The notes beneath the pieces were generated by a model, which did not search any database, had not been told where the DNA came from, and saw nothing but the letters and a program-made list of their open reading frames with translations. A DNA stretch of 64,000 nt. It comes from Cyanobium sp. NS01. Its GTDB lineage: Bacteria; Cyanobacteriota; Cyanobacteriia; PCC-6307; Cyanobiaceae. Where the stretch lies: assembly GCF_014280235.1 (NCBI RefSeq), contig NZ_CP047940.1, positions 124,001 to 188,000 on the forward strand. Direction: 5' to 3'. Of the stretch, positions 1-8,698 are shown piece by piece (the stretch's first letter is position 1; each line of letters opens with the position of its first letter). The position numbers and the translations under genes are program-made.

Positions 1-1
1 G

Positions 2-373
2 GGGATGCTGGCGGGGCTGATGCTGGGCCTGATGCTCGATGCCCTGCAGCTCGGCCCTGTGAGCCAGATTCCGGCGCTGCTGTTGCTGGGCTGGTGGTGG
101 GGCCGGCTGGGACGCCGCCATCCCCGGCTGGAGCGCAGCTTCAACCTCGGCCTGCTGGCCCTGCTCGGCACGGCCCTGCTCGGCCTCAGCGTGATGCTGC
201 AGCAGCACCTGGCGGGCCAGCTCGGCGCGGCTCCCCTGCACGTGCTCATGGCCCAGACCCTGCTCACCGCCCTGCTGGCGCCCATGCTGTGCTCCCTGCA
301 GCTGCTGCTCTGGCGCCTGCAGGTTCCTGGACTGCGCAGTGACGTGATGGGAGGCGGAACCCGATGGCCTTGA
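2..373 (+). CDS. mreD: Probable rod shape-determining protein MreD, C-terminal part (5' truncated by window edge)
   Basis: The frame is open to the left edge of the window, so only the C-terminal part of about 123 residues is seen. It is almost entirely hydrophobic, with at least three membrane segments, a short basic loop around GRLGRRHPRLER, and a Leu-rich end. MreD is a small inner-membrane protein that works with MreB and MreC in cell elongation. The assignment rests on the hydrophobic pattern and on position: in picocyanobacteria mreBCD is commonly followed by a solute-binding protein, rpaB and lysS, the order seen here. The stop overlaps the start of the next gene by 10 bases, which suggests co-transcription. 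No diagnostic motif is visible, so another small membrane protein cannot be excluded. Confidence 0.55.
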   Translation, partial: GMLAGLMLGLMLDALQLGPVSQIPALLLLGWWWGRLGRRHPRLERSFNLGLLALLGTALLGLSVMLQQHLAGQLGAAPLHVLMAQTLLTALLAPMLCSLQLLLWRLQVPGLRSDVMGGGTRWP

Positions 374-1695
374 GGCGGCGAGAGCTGTTGCGACTGCTGG
401 CGATGGCCGGCGCTTCGGCCGGGCTCAGCGGAGCCCTGGGGGCCTGCGGCGGCCGCGGCGGCGGTGGAGTCGGCCCCGATGGCCGGCGCGAGCTGAACGT
501 GTGGACCCTGGATCTGGCCCCGCGCTTCAACGACTACCTGGCGGCTGTGATCGCGGCCTGGGAGGCCCAGAATCCCGGCATCCGGGTGCGCTGGACCGAT
601 GTGCCCTGGGGCTCGGTGGAGCGCAAGCTGCTGGCTGCCGTGTTCGCCCGCACCGCTCCGGATCTGGTGAACCTCAACCCCCCCTTCGCGGCCAACCTGG
701 CCAGCAAGGGGGGCCTGCTCGACCTGGAGCCCGTGCTGCCGGCGGGGGCCGAGCAGCGCTACCTGCCGCGGATCTGGCAGGCGGGGCAGCAGGACGGCAG
801 CCAGTTCGCCATTCCCTGGTACCTCACGGCCAGGATCACGATGGCCAACCGGGAGCTGCTGCAGCAGGCGGGCTATGCAGCGCCACCGAGCCGCTGGGAC
901 CAGGTGCCCGCCTATGCCGAGGCGGTGCGGCGCCGCACGGGCCGCTATGCCCTGTTCACCACCGTGGTGCCCGACGACTCGGCCGAGCTGCTCGAGTCGA
1001 TGGTGCAGATGGGCGTGCGGCTGCTCGATGACCGCCGCCGGGCCGCCTTCGACAGCCCCGCCGGCAGACGGGCCTTTGCGTTCTGGAGTGATCTCTACCG
1101 CCGGGGTCTGCTGCCCCGCGAGGTGGTGAGCCAGGGCTACCGCCGCGCCATCGAGCTCTACCAGTCGGGCGATCTCGCCCAGGTGTCCACCGGGCCGGAT
1201 TTCCTGCGCAACCTCCAGACCAACGCCCCCGGCATCGCTGCACGCACCGGCCCCTTCCCACCCCTCACCGGCGCCGATGGCGCCGCCAACGTGGCCGTGA
1301 TGAATCTGGTGGTGCCGAAGCAGAGCGCCATGGCGGCGGCGGCGGTGAGTTTCGGCCTGTTTCTCACCAACGCCGACAACCAATACCGCTTTGCCGAGGA
1401 GGCCCGGGTGCTGCCCTCGGCCGTCGCGGCCCTGGAACGGCTGCAGGCCAGCCTGCGCCAGCAGGAGAGCGGCGCCCCCGCCGAGCAGCAGCTGGTGGAG
1501 AACGCCCGCCTGCTCTCGGCCACCACCCTGGAGCGGGCCCAGGTGCTGGTGCCGGCGATCCCGGGCATCAAACGACTGCAGACCATCGTCTACACCCAGC
1601 TCCAGCGCGCCATGCTGGGCCAGAGCGACAGCGACACCGCCCTGGCGGCAGCGCGCCAGGAGTGGGACCGCTACGCGGCGTCCCGCTGGCCCTGA
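364..1695 (+). CDS. Extracellular solute-binding lipoprotein (sugar ABC transporter type, family 1)
   Basis: A 443-residue periplasmic binding protein. The N-terminus carries a twin-arginine-like stretch (RRRELL), a short hydrophobic segment and a lipobox LGAC with Cys28, predicting a Tat-exported lipoprotein. The mature part has the pattern of family 1 sugar-binding proteins: an early LNVWTLD strand, a later ARTAPDLVNLN segment and an IPWYLTARIT hinge-like strand. No permease or ATPase gene lies beside it, so its transporter partners must be elsewhere or it is a sensor or orphan binder. It starts inside the end of the mreD-like gene. The ligand cannot be told from sequence; sugars or polyols are the usual ones for this family. 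Confidence 0.8.
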   Translation: MALRRRELLRLLAMAGASAGLSGALGACGGRGGGGVGPDGRRELNVWTLDLAPRFNDYLAAVIAAWEAQNPGIRVRWTDVPWGSVERKLLAAVFARTAPDLVNLNPPFAANLASKGGLLDLEPVLPAGAEQRYLPRIWQAGQQDGSQFAIPWYLTARITMANRELLQQAGYAAPPSRWDQVPAYAEAVRRRTGRYALFTTVVPDDSAELLESMVQMGVRLLDDRRRAAFDSPAGRRAFAFWSDLYRRGLLPREVVSQGYRRAIELYQSGDLAQVSTGPDFLRNLQTNAPGIAARTGPFPPLTGADGAANVAVMNLVVPKQSAMAAAAVSFGLFLTNADNQYRFAEEARVLPSAVAALERLQASLRQQESGAPAEQQLVENARLLSATTLERAQVLVPAIPGIKRLQTIVYTQLQRAMLGQSDSDTALAAARQEWDRYAASRWP

Positions 1696-1843
1696 GCCGC
1701 GTAGCAGCAGCGCCCCCTTCTGTCTGTTTCTGCAGAAATGCTTAAGCCTGGGCAGAACGGAACTGCCGGAGCCGATCTGGGGGATGACCTTTCGCCTCTC
1801 TCAGGGGTATGGTTGCGATTCTTCATCCCCAGGCGCTGCGCCC

Positions 1844-2623
1844 ATGCCCTCCGCGGACATGTCGATCACGCCAGCGGAGCCCAAGGCCACGCTGCTCGTA
1901 GTCGACGACGAGGCGGCCGTGCGGCGGGTGCTGCTGATGCGTCTCCAGCTGGCGGGCTACCGCGTTCTCTGTGCTGAGGACGGCGAAGAGGCCCTCACGC
2001 TTTTCCACCAGGAGCAGCCCGATCTGGTGGTGCTCGATGTGATGCTGCCCAAGCTCGACGGCTTCGCCGTCTGCCGGCGGCTGCGCGCCGAGTCGTGCGT
2101 GCCGATCATCTTTCTCTCAGCCCTCGATGCCATCGCCGAGCGGGTGTCCGGCCTCGACCTGGGGGCCGACGACTACCTGCCCAAGCCCTTCAGCCCCAAG
2201 GAACTCGAGGCGCGCATCGCCACGATCCTGCGGCGGGTGGGCCGGGGCTCGGCTGCCAGTGAGCCCAGGGAGGTGCCCAGCGGCAGCGGCGTGCTGCGGC
2301 TCGGAGACCTGGTGGTGGACACCAACCGCCGCCAGGTGACCCGCGAAGGCGACCGCATCGCCCTCACCTACACGGAGTTCAGCCTGCTGGAGCTGCTCTT
2401 CCGCGAACCCGGCCGGGTGGTGCCCCGGGCCGAGATCCTCGAGCAGCTGTGGGGCTATCCCCCCCGCCGCGCCGCGGACCTGCGGGTGGTGGATGTCTAC
2501 GTGGCCCGGCTGCGGGGCAAGCTGGAGCCCGATCCCCGCAACCCGGAGCTGATCCTCACGGTGCGGGGCACCGGCTACGCCTCCCAGCGCCTTGGCGACG
2601 TGGGCCTCAGCGCCGCAGGCTGA
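1844..2623 (+). CDS. rpaB: Two-component response regulator, OmpR family, RpaB-like
   Basis: A 259-residue OmpR/PhoB-type regulator. The receiver domain (about residues 15-130) has the acidic pair D21/D22, the phospho-acceptor D65 in VVLDVMLP, S92 and K114 in LPKPF. The winged-helix domain (about 150-250) has the LTYTEFSLLELL and VDVYVARLRGKLE segments typical of the family. RpaB is the essential cyanobacterial regulator that controls high-light, photosystem and redox genes, usually with the Hik33/NblS kinase. The location next to lysS supports RpaB over other OmpR regulators. The start at ATG 1844 is chosen because the frame upstream encodes no conserved sequence; ATG 1859 is an alternative. 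No kinase gene is adjacent. Confidence 0.85.
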   Translation: MPSADMSITPAEPKATLLVVDDEAAVRRVLLMRLQLAGYRVLCAEDGEEALTLFHQEQPDLVVLDVMLPKLDGFAVCRRLRAESCVPIIFLSALDAIAERVSGLDLGADDYLPKPFSPKELEARIATILRRVGRGSAASEPREVPSGSGVLRLGDLVVDTNRRQVTREGDRIALTYTEFSLLELLFREPGRVVPRAEILEQLWGYPPRRAADLRVVDVYVARLRGKLEPDPRNPELILTVRGTGYASQRLGDVGLSAAG

Positions 2624-2683
2624 GCCCAGCCGCAGCTGGGCTCCTCTCCTGCAGGATGGCTGCCAGCTGAGATCCTCATTCCC

Positions 2684-4192
2684 TTGTCGGAGCTGCGCAA
2701 GACCCGCCTGGAGAAGGCCCACACCCTGGCTGAGCTCGGCAAGGGGCCCTACGCGCTGCGTTTTGCCCCCACCCACCGCACGGCCGACCTGCAGGCCGCC
2801 TACGCCGACCTGGCCAACGGCGCCGAGGATGGTACCCCGGTGTGTGTGGCCGGGCGGGTGATGACCCGCCGGGTGATGGGCAAGCTCGCCTTCTTCACCC
2901 TGGCCGATGAGAGCGGCCCGATTCAGCTGTTCATCGACAAGGCCACCCTGGCGGCCAGCGATCCCGAGGCCTTCCAGCAGCTCACCTCCCTGGTGGATGC
3001 CGGCGACCTGATCGGCGTGGAGGGCAGCCTGCGCCGCACCGACCGCGGCGAGCTGTCAGTGAAGGTGACCGGCTGGACCATGCTCTGCAAGGCCCTGCAG
3101 CCCCTGCCGGACAAGTGGCATGGCCTGGCGGACGTGGAGAAGCGCTACCGCCAGCGCTACCTCGATCTGATCGTCTCCCCCCACACCCGTGAGACCTTCC
3201 GGCGCCGGGCCAGGGCGATCGGCGCCCTGCGCCGCTGGCTCGACGAGCGCGGCTTCTTCGAGATCGAGACCCCGGTGCTGCAGAGCCAGCCCGGCGGCGC
3301 CGATGCCCGCCCCTTCGAGACCCACCACAACACCCTCGACCTGCCGCTCACTCTGCGCATCGCCACGGAGCTGCACCTGAAGCGCCTGGTGGTGGGCGGC
3401 TTCGAGCGGGTCTATGAGCTGGGCCGCATCTTCCGCAACGAGGGGGTGAGCACCCGCCACAACCCGGAGTTCACCTCGGTGGAGGTGTACCAGGCCTATG
3501 CCGACTACACCGACATGATGGAGCTCACCGAGGCGTTGATCGCCCATGTGTGCCTGGAGGTGTGCGGCGGCACCGTGATCCCCTACCAGGGCAGCACGAT
3601 CGACCTCACCCCCCCCTGGCGGCGGGCCACCATGCATGAGCTCGTGCAGCAGGCCACTGGGCTCGACTTCAGCCTGTTCAGCAGTCGGGAGGAGGCCGCC
3701 GCCGCCATGGCCGCCCAGGGTCTTGAGGTGCCGGCCCTGGCCGATTCAGTGGGCCGCCTCCTGGTGGAGGCCTTCGAGCAGCGGGTGGAGGAGAGCCTGA
3801 TCCAGCCCACCTTCGTGCTGGATTACCCGGTGGAGAACTCTCCCCTGGCCCGGGCCCACCGCAGCAAGCCGGGCCTGGTGGAGCGCTTTGAGCTGTTCAT
3901 CGTGGGCCGGGAAACCGCCAATGCCTTCAGTGAGCTGATCGACCCGGTGGATCAGCGGCAGCGGCTGGAGGCGCAGCAGCTGCGCAAGGCCGCCGGCGAC
4001 CTGGAGGCCCAGGGCGTGGACGAGGACTTTCTCCAGGCCCTGGAGGTGGGCATGCCCCCCACCGGCGGGCTCGGCATCGGCATCGACCGCCTGGTGATGC
4101 TGCTCACCGACAGCGCCTCGATCCGCGATGTGATCGCCTTTCCGCTGCTACGACCCGAGTTGCAGCGCAGCCGGGACAGCGAGGACGCCTGA
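2684..4192 (+). CDS. lysS: Lysine--tRNA ligase (class II LysRS)
   Basis: A 502-residue class II lysyl-tRNA synthetase that charges tRNA-Lys in the cytoplasm. An N-terminal OB-fold anticodon-binding domain (about residues 55-150) is followed by the class II catalytic core. Motif 2 is seen as [18 protein letters not shown] near residue 255, and motif 3 as [12 protein letters not shown] near residue 465. The length matches the bacterial family. The start is TTG at 2684, giving [12 protein letters not shown], which agrees with the usual start of cyanobacterial LysRS; no ATG lies nearby in frame upstream. It follows rpaB with a gap of about 60 bases. Confidence 0.97.
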   Translation: MSELRKTRLEKAHTLAELGKGPYALRFAPTHRTADLQAAYADLANGAEDGTPVCVAGRVMTRRVMGKLAFFTLADESGPIQLFIDKATLAASDPEAFQQLTSLVDAGDLIGVEGSLRRTDRGELSVKVTGWTMLCKALQPLPDKWHGLADVEKRYRQRYLDLIVSPHTRETFRRRARAIGALRRWLDERGFFEIETPVLQSQPGGADARPFETHHNTLDLPLTLRIATELHLKRLVVGGFERVYELGRIFRNEGVSTRHNPEFTSVEVYQAYADYTDMMELTEALIAHVCLEVCGGTVIPYQGSTIDLTPPWRRATMHELVQQATGLDFSLFSSREEAAAAMAAQGLEVPALADSVGRLLVEAFEQRVEESLIQPTFVLDYPVENSPLARAHRSKPGLVERFELFIVGRETANAFSELIDPVDQRQRLEAQQLRKAAGDLEAQGVDEDFLQALEVGMPPTGGLGIGIDRLVMLLTDSASIRDVIAFPLLRPELQRSRDSEDA

Positions 4193-4256
4193 GCGGCGAG
4201 GCGCAATGAGATAATTGGAACGGTAGGCAATCTTCCCCAATGGGGGCAGCGATTCC

Positions 4257-4520
4257 ATGAGTGGCGAGCGCGTCGGTTTTCGCTTCCAGCACGCAGATGC
4301 GGTGGTGAAGCGCAACCCCCAGGGCCGCTCGCGTCGCGGCTGGGTGATGGAGCCGGTCGAACAGACGACCAGCCGGGGCACCAAGATGCCCGCCTACCGG
4401 ATCCGCTGGCGGGACAGCGAACGCCCCGAGATCGTGCTGCAGCACATGCTGATCGCCGATCCGGATCCCACCCCGCCACCCGAGGGCGTCAGCCTGGTGC
4501 CCCCCGCCCCCAAGGCTTGA
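4257..4520 (+). CDS. Conserved hypothetical protein, 87 residues
   Basis: A small basic protein with no membrane segment or signal peptide. It begins MSGERVGFRFQHADAVVKRN and ends in a Pro-rich tail (PTPPPEGVSLVPPAPK). It sits 64 bases after lysS on the same strand, a position where picocyanobacteria usually carry a short protein of this kind. I do not recognise a functional domain. The mixed basic/acidic composition and strand-like central part (YRIRWRDSERPEIVLQH) suggest a small soluble beta-rich fold, but this is only an impression. Confidence 0.7.
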   Translation: MSGERVGFRFQHADAVVKRNPQGRSRRGWVMEPVEQTTSRGTKMPAYRIRWRDSERPEIVLQHMLIADPDPTPPPEGVSLVPPAPKA

Positions 4521-4548
4521 GCCGGTAACCAGGGCCTAGGCGGGGCGC

Positions 4549-5031
4549 TCAGCCCTGGCGGCGACGCAGGCGCTCCAGGTCCTGTTCCGCTTCGAAGGCG
4601 GCCCAGTCCCGCTCCAGGTCGGTGCCGCCGGCGGCCCGGCGGGCCTGGCTCTGGCGGGCGGCCAGCTCAGCGATTCCCTGCTCGATCTCCGCGAAGCGGC
4701 TGCCCAGGGCGGCGAGTTCCTCCCAGTGGCGCCGGCCCTGCAGCATCAGCGCCTCCACCCGCGCCTCAGCCCGCTGCGCCAGGGCGTCGGCGCCGGCGGA
4801 GCGGGCCTTGAGGATGCGGGCCTGCCAGGAGCGGATCTCCTCGGCCAGCTGCAGCAGTCCCTGGCGCTGGCGTTCAGCCTGGCTCTGCAGGGCCCGGCGC
4901 TGGGCCAGCAGGTCGCGGCGCTGGTCGCGGTCGTTCTGATCCCGCAGCAGCGCTTCCTGTTCGGGGTTGGCGGCCAGAAAGGTCTCCAGCTGGCTCTCCA
5001 GCCGGGCCTCCAGATCCTCCAGCCAGCTCAT
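4549..5031 (-). CDS. Hercynine/ergothioneine-cluster associated coiled-coil protein
   Basis: A 160-residue protein that is almost wholly helical and charged, rich in Gln, Glu, Arg and Ala, and predicted to form a long coiled coil from about residue 10 to 150 (heptad-like EEIRSWQARILKARSAGAD). It resembles the cyanobacterial family named hercynine metabolism protein, found only beside egtB and egtD. Its biochemical role is unknown; a scaffold or assembly role is a guess. Its start overlaps the stop of the preceding 83-residue gene by 4 bases, so the two are translationally coupled. It is the last gene of the egtB-egtD operon. Confidence 0.75.
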   Translation of the reverse strand: MSWLEDLEARLESQLETFLAANPEQEALLRDQNDRDQRRDLLAQRRALQSQAERQRQGLLQLAEEIRSWQARILKARSAGADALAQRAEARVEALMLQGRRHWEELAALGSRFAEIEQGIAELAARQSQARRAAGGTDLERDWAAFEAEQDLERLRRRQG

Positions 5032-5279
5032 AGCGGCGGCTGAACCGGGGTGGGCTCACCGGCGGGGGTGGTGAGCAGCGGCGCCTCGATCTCCTGCTGC
5101 AGGGGTGTGATCGCGGCCTCCCGGGAGCAGAGCAGCAGCTGGGTGAGGCGGGCCACGGCCCCTTCCCCCAGGCTGGCGTCGCCGATCCTGTCAAAGGCCC
5201 GGCGGTAGAGCTCCTCCAGCTCGCCCACCAGCTCCTCGCGCACCTGGCGCATCGCCGCCCGCTGTTCTTCCCGGCTCAT
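5028..5279 (-). CDS. Hercynine/ergothioneine-cluster small protein
   Basis: An 83-residue acidic helical protein starting MSREEQRAAMRQVREELVGE and ending in a Pro-rich tail. It matches the pattern of the small cyanobacterial protein that regularly accompanies EgtB and EgtD (annotated in databases as hercynine metabolism small protein). It lies 2 bases after egtD and overlaps the next gene by 4 bases, so it is part of the same operon. No catalytic motif is visible. Its role in ergothioneine formation is not established. Confidence 0.75.
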   Translation of the reverse strand: MSREEQRAAMRQVREELVGELEELYRRAFDRIGDASLGEGAVARLTQLLLCSREAAITPLQQEIEAPLLTTPAGEPTPVQPPL

Positions 5280-5281
5280 GG

Positions 5282-6328
5282 TCAGCTCTCCCGCTGCACT
5301 GGCGCAGTCCCCGCCGAGTCTGCTCCCTGGGGGCCGCCCCGGCCCGCCGCCGCCGGCACCAGCAGGTGCAGCGACAGGTCGCCGGCGGGGTCGCTCCAGC
5401 GCCGCACGGCCCGCCAGCCCGCCGCTGCCGCCAGGGCGGTGAAGGCCTCGGGGCTGTACTTGACGCTGTATTCGGTGATCAGCTCCTCGCCCGCCCCGAA
5501 CCGCCAGCGGCGGCCAGCCAGCTGCACCTCCTGCTCCTGCTGGCTCACCAGGGCCATGGCGATGCGGCTGTGGTCGGCTTCCCAGCGGGCCCGGTAGGCG
5601 AAGGCGCCGGGATCGAACGTGCCGCCCAGATCGCGGTTGAGGCGCACCAGCAGGTTGCGGCCGAAGGCGGCCGAGGCCCCGGCCGCATCGTTGTAGGCCG
5701 CCTCCAGCCGGGCCCTGTCCTTGGGTTGGTCGATGCCGATCAGCAGGCAGCTGCCGGGGCCCAGCAGCCGGCTGAACTGCTCCAGCAGCCGCCGGGCCTG
5801 GTCGGGGCTGAAGTTGCCCAGGGAGCTGCCCGGGTAGAAGCCCAGCAGGCGCTCGCCCTGCAACAGGGGGTGCTCGGGCAGCTGGGCCAGCAGGCTGTAG
5901 TCACAGCTGATGCCGAGCACGGGCACGGCCGGGTGCTGGGCCTGCAGGGCCTCGCAGGCGCCGGCCAGGTGGGTGGCGCTGATGTCCATCGGCACGTAGG
6001 CCGGCGGTCGCAGCGCCTTCAGCAGCGGCGCCACCTTGCGGGCATTGCCGGCGCCGAATTCCACCAGCACGCCATCGCCCAGGGCGGCGGCGAGCTCCGC
6101 GGCCCGGCTCTCCAGCAGGGCCGTTTCCACCCGGGTGAGGCTGTATTCGGGCTGGGCGCAGATCGCCTCGAACAGCCGGGAGCCCTCGGCGTCGTAGAGG
6201 AGCCAGGCGGGCAGCTGGCGCGGCTGCTGGGCCATCCCCTCACTCACCAGGCGCACCATGTCGGCGGGCTCGGGGTGCAGGTCGATCAGCTCGGTGCGGC
6301 TGGCGGGGGCGGTTGGCGGTGCGGTCAC
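5282..6328 (-). CDS. egtD: L-histidine N-alpha-methyltransferase EgtD
   Basis: A 348-residue SAM-dependent methyltransferase that converts histidine to hercynine (trimethyl-histidine), the first step of ergothioneine synthesis. Motif I is visible as VEFGAGNARKV. The EgtD-type helical insert (SRLFEAICAQPEYSLTRVE) and the YDAEGSRLF signature near the N-terminus are present. Length fits the family (about 320-350). The start is taken as GTG 6328, because this GTG overlaps the TGA of egtB in a GTGA junction, a classic coupled arrangement; the frame stays open much further upstream, but that part is antisense-like overlap with egtB. It is followed by two small accessory genes. Confidence 0.92.
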   Translation of the reverse strand: MTAPPTAPASRTELIDLHPEPADMVRLVSEGMAQQPRQLPAWLLYDAEGSRLFEAICAQPEYSLTRVETALLESRAAELAAALGDGVLVEFGAGNARKVAPLLKALRPPAYVPMDISATHLAGACEALQAQHPAVPVLGISCDYSLLAQLPEHPLLQGERLLGFYPGSSLGNFSPDQARRLLEQFSRLLGPGSCLLIGIDQPKDRARLEAAYNDAAGASAAFGRNLLVRLNRDLGGTFDPGAFAYRARWEADHSRIAMALVSQQEQEVQLAGRRWRFGAGEELITEYSVKYSPEAFTALAAAAGWRAVRRWSDPAGDLSLHLLVPAAAGRGGPQGADSAGTAPVQRES

Positions 6329-7629
6329 GCGGCTGAGGGGCTGAAGGGGCTGGGGTGATCGGGCGGGCTGGCCAGGTCGGGGCGGGCTGAGGGGCGGTCC
6401 TGGGCCAGCCGCAGGCCGGAGGCCATCCAGCGGCAGCCCGGCGGGAAGAAATTGCGGTAGGTGGGTCGAGCATGGCCCGGCGGCGTGAGGTAGGAGCTGC
6501 CGCGCAGCACCATCTGGGAGCTCATGAATTTGCCGTTGTATTCGCCCACGGCTCCCGGGGCGGCGCGGAAGCCCGGATAGGGGCGGTAGGGGCTGGCGGT
6601 CCACTGCCAGAGCAGGCCATGGGCCTGGGGCAGGCGCCCGGCCAGGGCTTCCCATTCGGCCTCCGTGGGCAGGCGGGCCCCGGCCCAGCGGGCAAAGGCG
6701 TCGGCCTCGAACCAGCTCAGGTGCCGCACGGGCGCCTCGGGGTGCAGCGGCTGCGGGCCCGCCAGGGTGAAGGCATAGGGCGCGGCCGTGCCGTCTCGCC
6801 AGTAGAGGGGGGCCTGCCAGCCCTCGGCCCTGGCCAGGGCCCAGCCCTCGCTCATCCACAGCTCCGCTCGGCTGTAGCCCCCATCGGCGATGAAGGCCGC
6901 GTAGGCGCCGTTGGTCACCAGCCGCTCGGCGAGGGCGAAGGGCTCAAGCCACTGGCGATGCCTGGGCGCCTCGTTGTCGAAGTGGAAACCGGCGCCGTCG
7001 TGGCCGATCTCCAGCAGCCCGCCGGGATGCTCCAGCCAGCCGGATGGCGCCGGGCCGGCATCGCCGCCCGGGAGCCAGCCGGCGCGGAAGCGCTCCTCGG
7101 GTTCGGCTGCGTAGCTGGGCTCGAGCGGGTTGCGGCTGAAGCCGTCCAGGAGGTCCATCAGCAGCAGTTCCTGGTGCTGCTGCTCGTGCTGCAGGCCCAG
7201 TTCCAGCAGTGCGTGGCTGCTGGATGACGGGTCCGGGCCTGGCTCCTGCTCCAGTGGCGCGAGCTGCTCCAGCAGCCTTTCCAGGGCCTGATCCACCTGC
7301 CGCCGCCAGGCCAGCACGGCCTCGATCGGCGGGCGGCTCAGCAGTCCCCGCTCGGGCCGCGGATGGCGCTCGCCGATCGTGTCGTAATAGCTGTTGAACA
7401 GGAAGCCCCAGGCCTGGGGCGCCGCCGTGAAGCCCAGCTCCGCCCCGGCCGCCTGCTGGGGCCGGAGCACGAAGGTCTCGAAGAACCAGGTGGTGTGGCC
7501 CAGGTGCCACTTGGGCGGGCTGGCGTCGGCCATGCCCTGCAGGCAGAGGTCTTCCGGCTGCAGCGGTGCGATCAGGTCGAGGCTGTGCTGACGCACCTCA
7601 CGGAGCCTGGCCGGCAGGCCTGTGGTCAT
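6325..7629 (-). CDS. egtB: Hercynine oxygenase / ergothioneine sulfoxide synthase EgtB
   Basis: A 434-residue non-haem iron enzyme that joins hercynine to a thiol donor (cysteine or gamma-glutamylcysteine) with oxygen. The N-terminal DinB-like domain supplies the expected three-histidine iron site: H45 in LGHTTWFFE, and H148 and H152 in HEQQHQE. The C-terminal half is the FGE-sulfatase-like domain, ending RWMASGLRLAQD. EgtC and EgtE genes (glutamyl removal and C-S lyase) are absent nearby, which fits cyanobacterial enzymes that can use cysteine directly, but donor choice cannot be read from this sequence. First gene of the minus-strand operon, divergent from a cysteine synthase gene. Confidence 0.93.
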   Translation of the reverse strand: MTTGLPARLREVRQHSLDLIAPLQPEDLCLQGMADASPPKWHLGHTTWFFETFVLRPQQAAGAELGFTAAPQAWGFLFNSYYDTIGERHPRPERGLLSRPPIEAVLAWRRQVDQALERLLEQLAPLEQEPGPDPSSSSHALLELGLQHEQQHQELLLMDLLDGFSRNPLEPSYAAEPEERFRAGWLPGGDAGPAPSGWLEHPGGLLEIGHDGAGFHFDNEAPRHRQWLEPFALAERLVTNGAYAAFIADGGYSRAELWMSEGWALARAEGWQAPLYWRDGTAAPYAFTLAGPQPLHPEAPVRHLSWFEADAFARWAGARLPTEAEWEALAGRLPQAHGLLWQWTASPYRPYPGFRAAPGAVGEYNGKFMSSQMVLRGSSYLTPPGHARPTYRNFFPPGCRWMASGLRLAQDRPSARPDLASPPDHPSPFSPSAA

Positions 7630-7696
7630 GGGAGTGCCGGGTGCAGGCCCGACCTTAGGGAGGTTGCCTACGATCCCGCCACGCGGCGATCACGGC

Positions 7697-8698
7697 ATGG
7701 GGCAGATCACTCAGGGCTTTGTCGGGGCGGTGGGCCACACCCCCCTGATCCGCCTGCGTGCCCTGAGTGAGCTCACGGGCTGCGAGATTCTGGGCAAGGC
7801 GGAGTTCATGAATCCCGGCGGCTCGGTCAAGGACAGAGCCGCCCTGGGCATCCTGCTGGAGGCTGAGCAGGAGGGTCTGCTGCGGCCGGGGGGCACCGTG
7901 GTGGAGGGCACGGCGGGCAACACCGGCATCGGCCTCACCCACCTCTGCAATGCCCGCGGCTACCGCGCCCTGATCGTGATTCCCGACACCCAGTCGGCCG
8001 AGAAGATCGGCCTGCTGCGCAGCCTCGGGGCCGAGGTGCGCACCGTGCCCGCCGTGCCCTACCGCGACCCCAACAACTACGTGAAGCTCTCGGGCCGCAT
8101 CGCCGCCGAAACCCCAGGGGCGGTGTGGGCCAATCAGTTCGACAACCTGGCCAACCGCCGCGCCCACTACAGCTCCACCGGCCCCGAGATCTGGGAGCAG
8201 ACCGAAGGCCGCGTGGATGCCTGGGTGGCGGCCACCGGCACGGGCGGCACCTACGCCGGCGTAGCCCTGTACCTGAAGGAACGCAAGCCTGGCGTGCGCT
8301 GTGTGCTCGCCGATCCGGAGGGCAGCGCCCTCTACAGCTGGGCCAGCAGCGGCGAGCTGCGCAGCGAGGGCAGCTCGATCACCGAGGGGATCGGCAACAG
8401 CCGCATCACCGCCAATCTGGAGGGTGCACCGGTGGATGACGCCGTGCGCATCGTCGACCAGGCCGCCCTGGACACCATCTATGGCCTGCTCTGGCAGGAG
8501 GGCCTGTTCCTCGGGGGGTCGGTGGGCATCAATGTGGCCGCGGCCGTGGAGACGGCCCGCCGCCTCGGCCCAGGCCACACGATCGTCACCGTGCTGTGTG
8601 ACAGCGGCGACCGCTACCGCTCCCGGCTCTATGACCGGGAGTGGCTCGCCACCAAGGGGTTGCGGCAACCTGAGCGGGCCCTGGCCGCGGCCGGCTGA
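7697..8698 (+). CDS. cysK: Cysteine synthase-like PLP enzyme (O-acetylserine sulfhydrylase family)
   Basis: A 333-residue fold-type II PLP enzyme. K45 in NPGGSVKDRA is the Schiff-base lysine, GTAGNTGIG (about 71-79) binds substrate carboxylate, and TGTGGTYAG forms the phosphate-binding loop. The family makes cysteine from O-acetylserine and sulfide; members of this subgroup can also act on other O-activated serines. The start ATG 7697 leaves a 67-base divergent gap to egtB, so a shared promoter region is possible. This placement suggests the enzyme supplies cysteine for the ergothioneine step, but that is inference. Its stop overlaps the next start by 1 base (TGATG). Confidence 0.88.
   Translation: MGQITQGFVGAVGHTPLIRLRALSELTGCEILGKAEFMNPGGSVKDRAALGILLEAEQEGLLRPGGTVVEGTAGNTGIGLTHLCNARGYRALIVIPDTQSAEKIGLLRSLGAEVRTVPAVPYRDPNNYVKLSGRIAAETPGAVWANQFDNLANRRAHYSSTGPEIWEQTEGRVDAWVAATGTGGTYAGVALYLKERKPGVRCVLADPEGSALYSWASSGELRSEGSSITEGIGNSRITANLEGAPVDDAVRIVDQAALDTIYGLLWQEGLFLGGSVGINVAAAVETARRLGPGHTIVTVLCDSGDRYRSRLYDREWLATKGLRQPERALAAAG

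Noticed and set aside
1696..1843. Promoter and HLR1-type autoregulatory site ahead of rpaB
   Set aside because: TATGGT at 1808 could be a -10 with a weak ATGACC 18 bases upstream, but no HLR1 repeat is visible, so it is not listed as a feature.
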